This document shows, one piece after another, positions 24,818 through 33,968 of a stretch of 36,513 bases of DNA. The stretch is taken from positions 1-36,513 of the forward strand of contig DYIY01000027.1 in NCBI GenBank assembly GCA_020723405.1, in the 5' to 3' direction. This stretch comes from Thiobacillus denitrificans (lineage in GTDB: Bacteria; Pseudomonadota; Gammaproteobacteria; Burkholderiales; Thiobacillaceae). Position 1 is the stretch's first letter; each line of letters starts with the position of its first letter. The notes below the pieces were generated by a model. It had not been told where the DNA came from and ran no database searches. It saw only the letters and a list, made by a program, of their open reading frames with translations. The translations under genes were made by a program, and so were the position numbers.

Positions 24818-27142
24818 TCAGGCGTTCTCCACGCGGACGGGGCCAAAACGGCCACCCAGGGCGGCGGTCAGGGGATGTCCGGCAGCCAGGCGCACGGTGC
24901 CCCGGGCCAGGCGATCGTCCCGGCCCACGCGCAGCACGGCAGCGTGGCCGTTCTGGCTGAAGCGGGCGTAGGACCCCACGGACAGCCCCAGGCCGGCGAT
25001 GTCGTCGCCGTGGAGGATGGCCTCCGGCTCGGCGCCGGCAGGGGTGTTGCGCAGAGGCGGGGCGCGACGGGTCAGCCCGTCCAGTTGATAGAGGCCGGTC
25101 TCGCCCAGGCGCTCCAGACCGTCTGCGGCGGGTGCGGGCGCGGCCGCGCCGGCTGCGTTGTCGAGATGGGCGGCGATGTCCGCCTGGCCCTGGGGCAACA
25201 CGTCGGCCCGCACGTCTTCCACGCTCTGGTAGTCGAAGCCCCCCAGATTGCACAGGTTGCCCAGCACCCGCAGCACCTTCCAGGCGGGCCGGGCTTCGCC
25301 CAGGGGCTTCACGGCACCGTGGAAGCTTTGCAGGCAGCCTTCCATGTTCACGAAGCTGCCGGCGGTTTCGGTGAAGGGGGCGATGGGCAGCAGCACGTCG
25401 GCGTACTCACTGGCGCCGCCCTTGAAGGCGGTCAGTTGCACCACGAACTCGGCACCCTTGAGGGCGGCCAGGGCCTGGGCGGTGTCGAAGGCTTCCAACT
25501 CCGGCTCCACGCCCAGCAGCACGTAGGCGGCCCGGGGGGCGGCCAGCATGGCGGCGGCAGCCAGTCCCTGGGGCCCGGGCAGGGCCCCCACCAGTTGTCC
25601 GCCCACCGAGTTGGCGGCGGGGGACAGGAAGCCCAGGGTGGCGCCGGTGGCCCCGGCGATGGCCTGGGCCAGGGCGTGGATACGCCGGGCGTCGGGATGG
25701 TTCTGGGCCACGGCCCCCAGCAGGACGGCCTTGCGCTCGCCGCTTTGCAGGCTGGCGGCGATGGCGCGGACGGCGTCGGTCACCTGATCCGGCAACGCCA
25801 ACCCGGCCGGGAGAGCCACGCTGGCGCCGGCGTCGGTCAGGGCCCGGGCGATGGCCAGCAGGGCGTCGGCCAGGGCGGAGGGCTTGACGATGAGCTTGCC
25901 GGCCACCTTGCACAGCAGGTTGTCGTCGGCGCTGTGCACCACGTTCAACTGGGCGCCGTGCTTCACGGCCTGGCGCAGGCGCTGGGCTGCCAGGGGCTGT
26001 TCCTGGCGCAGGGTGCTGCCCACCAGGAGCACCCGGTCCAGGGCGTTCAGCTCGGCCACGGGCAGGCCCAGCCAGCGGGCGCCGCTGCCCTGGGTGTCCA
26101 CGGCCTGGGCCGGGCGGTGGTCGATGTTCTCGCTGCCCAGGCCACGCAGCAGCTTGGTGAAGAGATAGAGCTCCTCCACCGTCTGGTGGGGCGAGGCCAG
26201 GCCGCCGATGGCGTTGCCCCCCTGGGCAGCGCGGATCGCGGCAAGCTGGCCGGCCACCCGTTCCAGGGCATCCTGCCAGCTCACGGTCTTCCATTCGGCG
26301 CCGTCCCGCAGCATGGGCTGGGTGAGCCGGTCGTCGGAGGCCAGGGCGGCGTAGCTGTAACGGTCCCGGTCGGCGATCCAGCACTCGTTGATGGCCTCGT
26401 TGTCCCGGGGTACCACCCGGAACACCTTGCCGTCCTTCACGTGGACCTGGAGATTGGTCCCCAGGCCGTCATGGGGGCTCACCGCCTTGCGCCGCGACAA
26501 TTCCCAGGAGCGGGCGGCGTAGCGGAAGGGCTTGGAGGTGAGGGCGCCCACCGGGCACAGCTCGATGACGTTGCCGGACAGTTCGTGGGTCACCTGGGTT
26601 TCCAGGAAGGGCATCACCTCGGTGTGCTCGCCCCGGCCCGGCATGCCCAGTTCCATGAGGCCGGCGATCTCCTGGCCGAAGCGCACGCAGCGGCTGCAAT
26701 GGATGCAGCGGGTCATGTCGGTGGCGATGAGGGGACCCAGGTCCTTGTCCTTCACCACCCGCTTGGGTTCCTGGTATTTCGACGCGGAACCGCCGTAGCC
26801 CACGGCGATGTCCTGGAGCATGCACTCGCCGCCCTGGTCGCAGATGGGGCAGTCCAGGGGGTGGTTGATGAGCAGGAACTCCATGACCCCCTGCTGGGCG
26901 CCGACGGCCTTGGGGGAGCGGGTCTGCACCTTCATGCCGTCAGTGACCGGGGTGGCGCAGGCGGGCAGGGGCTTGGGGGCCTTTTCCACTTCCACCAGGC
27001 ACATGCGGCAACTGGCGGCGATGGACAGTTTCCTGTGGTAGCAGAAATGGGGGATGTAGATGCCCGCCTGGTGGGCGGCATCCATCACCGTGGCACCGGG
27101 GGCGACTTCGAGTTGCTGGCCGTCGATTTCGATGAGCGGCAT
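24818..27142 (-). CDS. nuoG: NADH-quinone oxidoreductase subunit G (Fe-S, molybdopterin-like fold)
   Basis: 774 residues. The N-terminal iron-sulfur part has the N1b ligands C34, C45, C48 and C62; the N5 ligands H94, C98, C101 and C107 ([14 protein letters not shown]); and the N4 ligands C146, C149, C152 and C196 (CIHCSRC...ELCPVGAL). The CxxC...C set that binds the extra N7 cluster in E. coli is absent, as in most proteobacterial and mitochondrial enzymes outside the enterics. Residues about 215-690 form the degenerate molybdopterin oxidoreductase domain, without cofactor ligands. It starts one base after the nuoF stop. It carries electrons from NuoF along the peripheral arm. Confidence 0.96.
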   Translation of the reverse strand: MPLIEIDGQQLEVAPGATVMDAAHQAGIYIPHFCYHRKLSIAASCRMCLVEVEKAPKPLPACATPVTDGMKVQTRSPKAVGAQQGVMEFLLINHPLDCPICDQGGECMLQDIAVGYGGSASKYQEPKRVVKDKDLGPLIATDMTRCIHCSRCVRFGQEIAGLMELGMPGRGEHTEVMPFLETQVTHELSGNVIELCPVGALTSKPFRYAARSWELSRRKAVSPHDGLGTNLQVHVKDGKVFRVVPRDNEAINECWIADRDRYSYAALASDDRLTQPMLRDGAEWKTVSWQDALERVAGQLAAIRAAQGGNAIGGLASPHQTVEELYLFTKLLRGLGSENIDHRPAQAVDTQGSGARWLGLPVAELNALDRVLLVGSTLRQEQPLAAQRLRQAVKHGAQLNVVHSADDNLLCKVAGKLIVKPSALADALLAIARALTDAGASVALPAGLALPDQVTDAVRAIAASLQSGERKAVLLGAVAQNHPDARRIHALAQAIAGATGATLGFLSPAANSVGGQLVGALPGPQGLAAAAMLAAPRAAYVLLGVEPELEAFDTAQALAALKGAEFVVQLTAFKGGASEYADVLLPIAPFTETAGSFVNMEGCLQSFHGAVKPLGEARPAWKVLRVLGNLCNLGGFDYQSVEDVRADVLPQGQADIAAHLDNAAGAAAPAPAADGLERLGETGLYQLDGLTRRAPPLRNTPAGAEPEAILHGDDIAGLGLSVGSYARFSQNGHAAVLRVGRDDRLARGTVRLAAGHPLTAALGGRFGPVRVENA

Positions 27143-27143
27143 A

Positions 27144-28430
27144 TCAGTGGCCTACCATGCAGCGCTTGTTTTCGATGTGGTACTCGAATTCCTGGCGGAA
27201 ATGCTTCACGAAGCTGGCCACCGGGCCCACGGCGGCTTCGCCCAGGGCGCAGATGGTGTTGCCGCCGATGTTCTTGCCGATGCGCAGCAGTTCGTCCAGG
27301 TCCTCGGGCCGGCCCTGGCCGTGCTCGATGCGGTGGACGATGCGGTACAGCCAGCCGGTGCCTTCCCGGCAGGGCGTGCACTGGCCGCAGGATTCCTCGA
27401 AGTAGAAGTAGGACAGCCGCTCCAGGGCCTTCACCATGCAGACGCTGTCGTCCATGACGATGACCGCGCCGGAACCCAGCATGGATCCGGCCTTGGCAAT
27501 GGAGTCGAAATCCATGGTGCAGGCCATCATGGCTTCCGCGGTCAGCACCGGGGCGGAGGAACCGCCGGGGATCACCGCTTTCAACTGGTGGCCGGTGCGC
27601 ACGCCGCCGGCCATCTCCAGCAGATCGGCGAAGGGGGTGCCCAGGGGCACTTCGTAGTTGCCCGGCTTGTTGACGTGGCCGGACACGGAGAACAGCTTGC
27701 TGCCGCCGTTGTTGGGCTTGCCCAGTTCCAGGAAGGCCTGGCCGCCGTGGCGCATGATCCAGGGGATGGAGGCCAGGGTCTCGGTGTTGTTGATGGTGGT
27801 GGGCTTGCCGTACAGGCCGAAGCTGGCGGGGAACGGCGGCTTGAAGCGGGGCTGGCCCTTCTTGCCTTCGATGGATTCCAGCAGGGCGGTTTCCTCGCCG
27901 CAGATGTAGGCGCCGTAGCCGTGGTGGGCGTGGAGATCGAAGTCCCAGCCGGAGCCCAGGATGTTGCGGCCCAGAAAGCCGGCGGCCCGGGCTTCTTCCA
28001 CGGCCTGTTCCCAGGAGGCGTACTGTTCGAAGATCTCGCCGTGGATGTAGTTGTAGCCGGCCCTGGCCCCCAGGGTGTAGCCGGCGATGATCATGCCCTC
28101 GATGAGCTGATGGGGGTTGTAGATGAGGATGTCCCGGTCCTTGAAGGTGCCCGGTTCGCCCTCGTCGGTGTTGCACACCACGTACTTGTCGCCGGGGAAG
28201 CTGCGCGGCATGAAGCTCCACTTCAGGCCCGTGGGGAAGCCGGCGCCGCCCCGGCCGCGCAGGGCGCTGGTCTTCACCTGGGCGATGATCTCCTCGGCGG
28301 GGGTCTTCTCCGCCAGGATCTTCTTCAGGGCCTCGTAGCCGCCGTTGGCCGTGTAGGTGGCCAGGGAACCGGGATTGTCGTAATCCTGGGTCCAGGAACA
28401 GACCTTGTGGTTGGGGACGTTCAAACTCAT
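27144..28430 (-). CDS. nuoF: NADH-quinone oxidoreductase subunit F (NADH- and FMN-binding)
   Basis: A 428-residue entry subunit that oxidises NADH through FMN. The FMN/NADH-binding stretch is [14 protein letters not shown] (58-71), followed by [14 protein letters not shown] (87-100) and [14 protein letters not shown] (173-186). Cluster N3 ligands are C348, C351, C354 ([12 protein letters not shown]) and C394 (NTICALG). The ATG at 28428-28430 overlaps the nuoE stop by four bases (ATGA). The frame stays open far upstream through nuoE, but only the protein from this ATG matches the family length and N-terminus. Confidence 0.97.
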   Translation of the reverse strand: MSLNVPNHKVCSWTQDYDNPGSLATYTANGGYEALKKILAEKTPAEEIIAQVKTSALRGRGGAGFPTGLKWSFMPRSFPGDKYVVCNTDEGEPGTFKDRDILIYNPHQLIEGMIIAGYTLGARAGYNYIHGEIFEQYASWEQAVEEARAAGFLGRNILGSGWDFDLHAHHGYGAYICGEETALLESIEGKKGQPRFKPPFPASFGLYGKPTTINNTETLASIPWIMRHGGQAFLELGKPNNGGSKLFSVSGHVNKPGNYEVPLGTPFADLLEMAGGVRTGHQLKAVIPGGSSAPVLTAEAMMACTMDFDSIAKAGSMLGSGAVIVMDDSVCMVKALERLSYFYFEESCGQCTPCREGTGWLYRIVHRIEHGQGRPEDLDELLRIGKNIGGNTICALGEAAVGPVASFVKHFRQEFEYHIENKRCMVGH

Positions 28431-28900
28431 TTCATGTCGTCCAGGAGTTTGTCCACCGACTCGGCCGTCAGATGGGTGTGCATCTCGTGGTTGTTGTGCA
28501 GGCACAGGGGACCGTGGCCGCAGGCGCCCATGCACTCGCCCTCTTTCAGGGTGTAGCGGCCGTCCGCCGTGGTCTCGCCGAAGCCGATGCCGAGTTTGGC
28601 CTGGAGGTGTTCGGCAATGTGGTCGGCCCCCTGCAACTGGCAGGGCAGGTTGGTGCACAGGGTGACCTTGTTGCGGCCCACGGGGGCCAGGTCATACATG
28701 TTGTAGAAGGTGGCCACCTCGTAGGCGGCGATGGCGGGCATTCCCAGGTACTGGGCCACGTATTCGATGGTGTCCCGGGACAGCCAGCCCAGTTCGGTCT
28801 GGGCGATGCGCAGGGCGCTCATCACCGCCGACTGCTTCTGTTCGGCGGGATACTTGGCGACTTCCTTGTCGATGAGGGCCAGGGATTCAGGGGAAAGCAT
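28427..28900 (-). CDS. nuoE: NADH-quinone oxidoreductase subunit E ([2Fe-2S] N1a)
   Basis: A 157-residue thioredoxin-like subunit. The four [2Fe-2S] N1a ligands are C82 and C87 (CTNLPC) and C123 and C127 (GECMGACG). The helical N-terminal part with [19 protein letters not shown] and [11 protein letters not shown] is typical. It pairs with NuoF at the NADH end of the peripheral arm and overlaps nuoF by four bases. Only a weak ribosome-binding site (AGAGAC) precedes its ATG, 15 bases after nuoD, so translation probably depends on coupling to nuoD. Confidence 0.96.
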   Translation of the reverse strand: MLSPESLALIDKEVAKYPAEQKQSAVMSALRIAQTELGWLSRDTIEYVAQYLGMPAIAAYEVATFYNMYDLAPVGRNKVTLCTNLPCQLQGADHIAEHLQAKLGIGFGETTADGRYTLKEGECMGACGHGPLCLHNNHEMHTHLTAESVDKLLDDMK

Positions 28901-28915
28901 GCTTGTCTCTGTCGC

Positions 28916-30169
28916 TTAACGGTCGATGTCGCCGAACACGATGTCCAGGGTGCCGATGATGGCCACCACGTCGGCGATCATATGGCCCCGGGACATCTCG
29001 TCCAGGGCGGCCAGATGGGAGAAACCCGGGGCCCGCAGCTTGAGCCGGTAGGGCTTGTTGGCGCCGTCGGACACCAGATAGACGCCGAACTCGCCCTTGG
29101 AGTGCTCCACCGCCGCGTAGCATTCGCCTTCAGGCACGTGCATGCCTTCGGTGAACAGCTTGAAGTGGTGGATCAGTTCTTCCATGTTGGACTTCATGGC
29201 TTCCCGATTGGGGGGCGCCACCTTGTGGTTGTCCACGATCACCGGCCCCGGGTTCTTCTTCAGCCAGTCCACGCATTGCTTGATGATCTTGTTGGACTCG
29301 CGCATTTCCTCGATGCGCACCAGGTAGCGGTCGTAGCTGTCGCCGGTGCGGCCCACGGGGATCTCGAAGTCCATGCGGTCATAGACTTCGTAGGGCTGCT
29401 GCTTGCGCATGTCCCAGGCGATGCCGGAGCCGCGCAGCATGGGGCCGGTCATGCCCAGGGCCTTGGCCCGGTCCGGATCCAGGACGCCGATGCCTACGGT
29501 GCGCTGCTTCCAGATGCGGTTGTCGGTGAGCAGGGTTTCGTAGTCGTCCACGTAGGCCGGGAAGCGGCGGGTGAAGTCCTCGACGAAATCCAGCAGGCTG
29601 CCCTGGCGGTTCTCGTTCATGCGCGCCAGTTCGGCCGCGTTCTTGCCCTTGGTCACCTGGTACTGGGGCATCATGTCGGGCAGGTCCCGATAGACGCCGC
29701 CGGGCCGGTAGTAGGCGGCGTGCATGCGGGAGCCGGATACGGCCTCGTAAACGTCGATCAGGTCTTCCCGTTCCCGGAAGGCGTAGAGGAACACCGTCAT
29801 GGCGCCCACGTCCAGGGCGTGGGTGCCCAGCCAGAGCAGGTGGTTCAGGATGCGGGTGATCTCGTCGAACATGACCCGGATGTACTGGGCCCGTTCCGGC
29901 ACCTGGATGCCCAGCAGGCGCTCGATGGCCATGCAGTAGGCGTGCTCGTTCATCATCATGGACATGTAGTCCAGACGATCCATGTAGGGCACGGCCTGGA
30001 GGAAGGTCTTGGTCTCCGCCAGCTTCTCGGTGCCCCGGTGCAGGAGGCCGATGTGGGGGTCGGCCCGCTCAATGACTTCGCCGTCCAGTTCCAGCACCAG
30101 GCGCAGCACGCCGTGGGCTGCGGGGTGCTGGGGACCGAAGTTGATGGTGTAGTTGTGGATGTCGGCCAT
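28916..30169 (-). CDS. nuoD: NADH-quinone oxidoreductase subunit D (49-kDa type)
   Basis: 417 residues, the hydrogenase-derived subunit that forms the quinone-reduction site with NuoB. The conserved loop [10 protein letters not shown] (11-20) carries the quinone-site histidine, and the [17 protein letters not shown] helix holds the matching tyrosine. Other landmarks: [31 protein letters not shown] and the C-terminal GDIDR. It is a separate gene, not fused to nuoC as in E. coli. Its ATG lies 2 bases after the nuoC stop. Confidence 0.97.
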   Translation of the reverse strand: MADIHNYTINFGPQHPAAHGVLRLVLELDGEVIERADPHIGLLHRGTEKLAETKTFLQAVPYMDRLDYMSMMMNEHAYCMAIERLLGIQVPERAQYIRVMFDEITRILNHLLWLGTHALDVGAMTVFLYAFREREDLIDVYEAVSGSRMHAAYYRPGGVYRDLPDMMPQYQVTKGKNAAELARMNENRQGSLLDFVEDFTRRFPAYVDDYETLLTDNRIWKQRTVGIGVLDPDRAKALGMTGPMLRGSGIAWDMRKQQPYEVYDRMDFEIPVGRTGDSYDRYLVRIEEMRESNKIIKQCVDWLKKNPGPVIVDNHKVAPPNREAMKSNMEELIHHFKLFTEGMHVPEGECYAAVEHSKGEFGVYLVSDGANKPYRLKLRAPGFSHLAALDEMSRGHMIADVVAIIGTLDIVFGDIDR

Positions 30170-30171
30170 GG

Positions 30172-30771
30172 TCAGGCAGCCCCGCCGTAGTTGTCTTCAC
30201 GCACGATGCGCGGGGTGATTTCCCGGGGATCGATGCTCACCGGTTGGTAGATGACCCGCTTCAGATCCGGGTCGTAGCGCATTTCCACGTGGCCGGAGAT
30301 GGGGAAGTCCTTGCGGAAGGGATGGCCGATGAAGCCGTAGTCGGTGAGGATGCGGCGCAGGTCCGGGTGGCCGTCGAAGACGATGCCGAACAGGTCGAAG
30401 GCTTCCCGCTCGAACCAGTTCACGGCGGGCCAGACCTCCACCAGGGAAGCGATGACCGGCAGTTCGTCGTCGGCACAGAAGGCGCGCAGGCGCAGACGGT
30501 GGTTCTTCACCACCGACAGCAGATGGGCCACCACGGCGAAGCGGGGCCCTTCCCGTTCGCCGTCCTTGTAGGCGGAATAATCCATGCCGCACAGGTCCAT
30601 CATCAGGTCGAAGCGCAGGCCCGGCTCGTCACGCAGCAGGGTGGCGGCTTCCACCCAATCCTCCGGGCGGACTTCCACGGTCACCTCGCCGATGGCGATC
30701 TTGCTGGCGACGAGCTTGTCGCCCAGGGCGTCTTCGACGCGCGCGAGGAGGGCTTCCGGGGTCAGCGGCAT
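30172..30771 (-). CDS. nuoC: NADH-quinone oxidoreductase subunit C (30-kDa type)
   Basis: A 199-residue peripheral-arm subunit without cofactors. The family signature is present in full: [20 protein letters not shown], then [19 protein letters not shown]. The ending [11 protein letters not shown] is typical of the stand-alone betaproteobacterial form. It supports the NuoB/NuoD interface near the quinone site. The nuoB stop lies 18 bases upstream and the nuoD start 2 bases downstream. Confidence 0.96.
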   Translation of the reverse strand: MPLTPEALLARVEDALGDKLVASKIAIGEVTVEVRPEDWVEAATLLRDEPGLRFDLMMDLCGMDYSAYKDGEREGPRFAVVAHLLSVVKNHRLRLRAFCADDELPVIASLVEVWPAVNWFEREAFDLFGIVFDGHPDLRRILTDYGFIGHPFRKDFPISGHVEMRYDPDLKRVIYQPVSIDPREITPRIVREDNYGGAA

Positions 30772-30789
30772 GATGGGTCGTCGGTCTTG

Positions 30790-31266
30790 TCAGCGGGCGA
30801 TGGTCGAAGTGCGGCGGATCTTCTTCTGCAACTGGATCAGGCCGTACAGCAGGGCCTCGGCGGTGGGCGGGCAGCCGGGCACGTAGACGTCCACCGGCAC
30901 GATGCGGTCGCAGCCCCGCACCACCGAATAGGAGTAGTGATAGTAGCCGCCGCCGTTGGCGCAGGAGCCCATGGACAACACCCAGCGGGGCTCGGCCATC
31001 TGGTCGTAGACCTTGCGCAGGGCCGGGGCCATCTTGTTGCACAGGGTGCCGGCCACGATCATCAGGTCCGACTGGCGGGGACTGGGGCGGAAGACGATGC
31101 CGAACCGGTCCAGGTCGTAGCGGGAGGCACCAGCCTGCATCATCTCGATGGCGCAGCAGGCCAGGCCGAAGGTCATGGGCCACAAGGAACCGGTACGGGT
31201 GTAGTTCACCACCGCATCCACGGTGGTGGTGACGAAACCTTTTTCGAGAACGCCTTCGATGCCCAT
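30790..31266 (-). CDS. nuoB: NADH-quinone oxidoreductase subunit B (cluster N2)
   Basis: 158 residues. It carries the terminal [4Fe-4S] cluster N2: the adjacent pair C37-C38 ([11 protein letters not shown]), C102 ([11 protein letters not shown]) and C132 ([15 protein letters not shown]) are all present. This cluster hands electrons to quinone at the NuoB/NuoD junction. The ATG at 31264-31266 follows the nuoA stop by 9 bases with GAGAT in between. Confidence 0.97.
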   Translation of the reverse strand: MGIEGVLEKGFVTTTVDAVVNYTRTGSLWPMTFGLACCAIEMMQAGASRYDLDRFGIVFRPSPRQSDLMIVAGTLCNKMAPALRKVYDQMAEPRWVLSMGSCANGGGYYHYSYSVVRGCDRIVPVDVYVPGCPPTAEALLYGLIQLQKKIRRTSTIAR

Positions 31267-31275
31267 GTCTTTATC

Positions 31276-31632
31276 TCATTCCCAATCCAGGGCGCCCTTC
31301 ATCCACTCGTAGACGAAGCCCACCACCAGGATGCCAAGGAAAATCATCATGGAAACGAAGCCGAACATGCCCAGTTCCTCCAGCACCACGGCCCAGGGGA
31401 AAAGGAAGGCGATTTCCAGATCGAACAGGATGAAGAGGATGGCCACCAGGTAGTAACGCACGTCGAATTGCATGCGCGCATCCTCGAAGGCCTCGAAACC
31501 GCATTCGTAGGGGGACTGCTTTTCCGCATCGGGCCGATGGGGCGCCAACAGCCATCCGGCCAGCATGGGCACCACGCCGAAGCCCAGACCCACCAGGATG
31601 AACAGCAGAATCGGAAAGTAGTTCTCGAGCAT
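31276..31632 (-). CDS. nuoA: NADH-quinone oxidoreductase subunit A
   Basis: A 118-residue membrane subunit with three helices. The conserved loop [21 protein letters not shown] (about 40-60), which reaches the quinone site, is followed by the acidic [12 protein letters not shown] helix. The ATG at 31630-31632 has GGGGAA 5 bases upstream and gives the family start MLENYFP; the frame is open 15 codons further upstream through the leader. It is the first gene of the nuo operon, about 50 bases behind a clear promoter at 31689-31717. Confidence 0.96.
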   Translation of the reverse strand: MLENYFPILLFILVGLGFGVVPMLAGWLLAPHRPDAEKQSPYECGFEAFEDARMQFDVRYYLVAILFILFDLEIAFLFPWAVVLEELGMFGFVSMMIFLGILVVGFVYEWMKGALDWE

Positions 31633-31688
31633 GGATTCCCCGAAATGGCGCACCAGGACAAGACAGGAGCGCACCAAAGAAGGCCGCC

Positions 31689-31717
31689 AGTCTAGGCTTT
31701 CAGGAAACTTACGTCAA
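31689..31717 (-). promoter_or_regulatory. Sigma70-type promoter of the nuo operon
   Basis: On the minus strand TTGACG (31717-31712) and TAGACT (31694-31689) are separated by exactly 17 bases. The -35 matches five of six consensus positions and the -10 four of six. It sits just downstream of the terminator at 31725-31756 and predicts a leader of about 50 nt before nuoA, so the operon has its own start. Confidence 0.7.
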
Positions 31718-31724
31718 GGCTTCA

Positions 31725-31756
31725 GAAAACAAAAAACCCATTGATATCAATGGGTT
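31725..31756 (-). terminator. Intrinsic terminator of the tpiA-secG-tRNA-Leu unit
   Basis: The perfect palindrome AACCCATTGATATCAATGGGTT (31735-31756) is followed, in minus-strand transcripts, by TTTTTTGTTTTC. Stem plus U-run is a textbook Rho-independent terminator. It lies between the tRNA and the nuo promoter. Confidence 0.85.
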
Positions 31757-31791
31757 ATTAAATGCCCTCTGGGCGTTATAAGGAAATTCGA

Positions 31792-31876
31792 TGGTGCCGA
31801 CGGCGAGACTCGAACTCGCACGACTTTCGTCACTGCCCCCTCAAGACAGCGTGTCTACCAATTTCACCACGTCGGC
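31792..31876 (-). tRNA. tRNA-Leu (anticodon GAG)
   Basis: 85 nt including an encoded CCA end. Acceptor stem GCCGACG/CGTCGGC, anticodon stem CTGTC/GGCAG around loop TTGAGGG (anticodon GAG, reading CUC and CUU), a long class-II variable arm typical of tRNA-Leu, and T-arm GCGAGTTCGAGTCTCGC. It lies between secG and the terminator on the same strand, so it is probably released from the tpiA-secG transcript. A small hairpin (31761-31777) follows its 3' end. Confidence 0.95.
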
Positions 31877-31882
31877 ACGTGG

Positions 31883-31904
31883 CGGAATGCCCTTGGGCAT
31901 TCCG
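31883..31904 (-). other. Hairpin between secG and tRNA-Leu
   Basis: CGGAATGCCC-TT-GGGCATTCCG, a perfect 10-bp stem with a 2-base loop, lies 7 bases from the tRNA 5' end and 9 bases after the secG stop. No U-run follows, so it is unlikely to be an efficient terminator. A processing or mRNA-stabilising stem at the mRNA/tRNA boundary is plausible. Confidence 0.55.
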
Positions 31905-31913
31905 AAACAAACC

Positions 31914-32249
31914 TTACTTCGGGATGGCGCCCGACTTGTCCACTTCCCCGGCGGGTTGGGGGGCAGGCACTGGCGCCACCGGCTGGGCCGGCTGCGCCAC
32001 CGGCTGGGCTGCAACGTGCTTCTGGGTGGAGAAGTAGGTCAAGCCCAGACTGGTCAGGAAAAAAGCCGTCGCCATCACGGCCGTGGTCCGGGAGAGAAAA
32101 TTGGCGGAACCGGTAGCGCCAAACAGACTGCCCGACGAACCGCTGCCAAAAGCGGCCCCCATGTCCGCACCTTTGCCATGTTGCAACAACACCAGCCCCA
32201 CCACGGTGGCAGCCACCAGCAGATGCAGGATCCAGACGATGAATTCCAT
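31914..32249 (-). CDS. secG: Preprotein translocase subunit SecG
   Basis: A 111-residue membrane protein, the SecG part of the SecYEG channel. Two membrane helices (about 3-22 and 53-72) flank the conserved GKGADMGAAFGSGSSGSLFG loop. The C-terminal third is a Pro/Ala/Gln-rich tail (AQPVAQPAQPVAPVPAPQP), common in betaproteobacterial SecG. The ATG has AGGTG upstream and lies 24 bases after the tpiA stop. Confidence 0.95.
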   Translation of the reverse strand: MEFIVWILHLLVAATVVGLVLLQHGKGADMGAAFGSGSSGSLFGATGSANFLSRTTAVMATAFFLTSLGLTYFSTQKHVAAQPVAQPAQPVAPVPAPQPAGEVDKSGAIPK

Positions 32250-32273
32250 TCTTTACACCTTGTCCCTTGCGTC

Positions 32274-33020
32274 TCAGCCGGCCCGGCAGATGGCCAGGAA
32301 TTCTTCGGCATTGAGGGCGGCACCACCGATGAGACCACCATCGATGTCCGGCTGGCCCAGCAGTTCCGCAGCATTGCCCGGCTTCATGCTGCCGCCATAT
32401 TGAATGATCAAGCCCTCGGCCACAGCGGCATCCAGGGCGCGCACCTTGCCACGGATGAAGGCATGCACCGCCTGGGCCTGCTCCGGACTGGCCGTCTTGC
32501 CGGTGCCGATGGCCCACACCGGCTCATAGGCCACCACAGCCTTGGCCAAAGCGGCCACGCCGCTCTTGGCGACGACGGCGTCCAACTGGCGCCCCACCAC
32601 GGCTTCGGTCACGCCCCCTTCCCGCTCTTCCAGGGTCTCGCCCACGCAGAGGATGGGGATCAGTCCGGCGGCCAGGGCGGCGGCAAACTTCTCGGCCACC
32701 ACCGCGTCGCTTTCTCCGTACAAGGCGCGCCGCTCAGAGTGGCCAACGATGACGTAGGCGCAACCGAAATCCTTGAGCATGGTGGCCGACACCTCGCCGG
32801 TGTAGGCGCCCTTGGCGTGCTGGCTCAGATTCTGGGCACCCCAGGCGATGGCCGAGCCGGTCAATTTGGCCTGCACCTGGGCCAGGAAGGGAAACGGCAC
32901 GCAGACGGCCACGCCAGCCCGTAAGCTGCCCATGCCGGCCAGCACGCCGGACAACAGGGCATCGTTTTCGGCCAGACTGCCGTGCATCTTCCAATTGCCG
33001 GCGACCAGTTTGCGACGCAT
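32274..33020 (-). CDS. tpiA: Triosephosphate isomerase
   Basis: A 248-residue TIM-barrel enzyme interconverting glyceraldehyde 3-phosphate and dihydroxyacetone phosphate. Substrate and catalytic residues are all visible: N9 and K11 (AGNWKMHG), H94 (VGHSERR), E166 in [12 protein letters not shown] (164-175), and the phosphate-binding loop [12 protein letters not shown]. The ATG at 33018-33020 is preceded by GAGGGGGAAAC; five codons upstream are also open but lack support. First gene of the tpiA-secG-tRNA unit, behind the promoter at 33048-33076. Confidence 0.97.
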   Translation of the reverse strand: MRRKLVAGNWKMHGSLAENDALLSGVLAGMGSLRAGVAVCVPFPFLAQVQAKLTGSAIAWGAQNLSQHAKGAYTGEVSATMLKDFGCAYVIVGHSERRALYGESDAVVAEKFAAALAAGLIPILCVGETLEEREGGVTEAVVGRQLDAVVAKSGVAALAKAVVAYEPVWAIGTGKTASPEQAQAVHAFIRGKVRALDAAVAEGLIIQYGGSMKPGNAAELLGQPDIDGGLIGGAALNAEEFLAICRAG

Positions 33021-33047
33021 GGGTTTCCCCCTCAAAAAAGACCGTGA

Positions 33048-33076
33048 AGTTTAAGTGGATCGCCTGAGCGGGTCAA
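33048..33076 (-). promoter_or_regulatory. Sigma70-type promoter of tpiA-secG-tRNA-Leu
   Basis: On the minus strand TTGACC (33076-33071) and TAAACT (33053-33048) are 17 bases apart, near-consensus at -35 and four of six at -10. The expected transcript begins about 20 bases before the tpiA ATG. It lies between the end of the putative immunity gene (33128) and tpiA. Confidence 0.7.
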
Positions 33077-33127
33077 TCTCGGCCACAACTCGAACTGAAC
33101 AGGTCTGCGTCCACTACGGACTGCAAA

Positions 33128-33958
33128 TCACACTCCTGGCCCCGCCGCCAACACCCGGGCCAGCCAGGTGACGGGCCAGGCCACGGTATTGCCCAGGAAG
33201 GTTGCCACATCCTGCTGGAACCCATTCCACCGGGATCCCAGGGTGGGGATGGGTTCGCCCTCCAGGTCCGGATCGCAGTGCATTTCGGTCCAGCCTTTGT
33301 AGTCTTTGACCGGGGGGACCTTGGTGGGCATGTTCTGGAAGTTGGGCCGTTCGGCGTAGATGGTGTTGGGCAGGTGATTCTTAGTGTCAATGACCAAGTA
33401 ACCCCAGTTCTTCCCAAACGGCTTAGACGTCATGAAAAGCCGCCCGTCCCGGGTCTCGATGAAGGCTTGCCGGTTGACGACGGTGATGGCTTTGACTTCC
33501 CTTACGCCAAAGTCGATGAGACCGACCCAGCGGGCATCCTCAAAGGTCTTGCCTTGATCCTTGGAAATGCTGAAACCAGAAATGTCGTCCAAGGGCAAAA
33601 AGATGAAGTCCCCATCCTTGTCGGCATGAACAAAACGGGGCAGGAAGACCTGGCCAAACTGCTCGATATAGGGGTTTCGGATGTTGCGCCGGGGATCCAC
33701 GTAATAAATCGCCCCCTCACAGCCATAGCCCACCAGTTCCAGGTAGCGGTGCTCATCGAAGCGATAGACCACCTGGGTCGAAGGCTTGCGGGGTTGTTGT
33801 GCGTGGCTGGATGGCAGCCAGGGCAGGAGCGTGACCAGGGCCAGACCGCCTGCAAGCCAGCGGGCCGGCACTGTGAAACGACCTTTGGACAGAAACAACA
33901 CGGCCCCGGCCAGTGCCAAGGTCCAGAGCGAGATCAGTCCCATCAAGAGTTGCTCCAT
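33128..33958 (-). CDS. Putative T6SS immunity protein (Tli3-like), exported or membrane-anchored
   Basis: 276 residues from the ATG at 33956-33958. The N-terminus has two hydrophobic segments (about 4-23 and 34-50) around a basic loop (SKGRFTVPAR); the second ends SSHA-QQ like a signal-peptide cleavage site. The remaining 220 residues form a globular domain that I place with Tli3-type immunity proteins: YRFDEHRYLELVGYGCEGA, IYYVDPRRNI, SKDQGKTFEDARW. A GTG at 33869-33871 with AAAGG upstream would start a 247-residue form with an ordinary signal peptide. It starts 10 bases after the lipase-effector gene, as expected for a cognate immunity gene acting in the periplasm. The family assignment comes from residue pattern and context, not a search. 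Confidence 0.6.
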   Translation of the reverse strand: MEQLLMGLISLWTLALAGAVLFLSKGRFTVPARWLAGGLALVTLLPWLPSSHAQQPRKPSTQVVYRFDEHRYLELVGYGCEGAIYYVDPRRNIRNPYIEQFGQVFLPRFVHADKDGDFIFLPLDDISGFSISKDQGKTFEDARWVGLIDFGVREVKAITVVNRQAFIETRDGRLFMTSKPFGKNWGYLVIDTKNHLPNTIYAERPNFQNMPTKVPPVKDYKGWTEMHCDPDLEGEPIPTLGSRWNGFQQDVATFLGNTVAWPVTWLARVLAAGPGV

Positions 33959-33968
33959 TGTTGTTGCC

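Noticed and set aside
18847-24960. Several plus-strand open frames of 170-450 codons opposite nuoM, nuoL, nuoK/J and nuoI/H
   Set aside because: All mirror real nuo genes, share the same Gly/His/Gln-rich composition and lack plausible starts or family motifs.
24815-27457. 880-codon open frame on the plus strand opposite nuoG
   Set aside because: It is antisense to a complete, motif-perfect nuoG. Its translation is low-complexity (G, H, Q, A rich) with no domain; this is a common by-product of high-GC codon bias.
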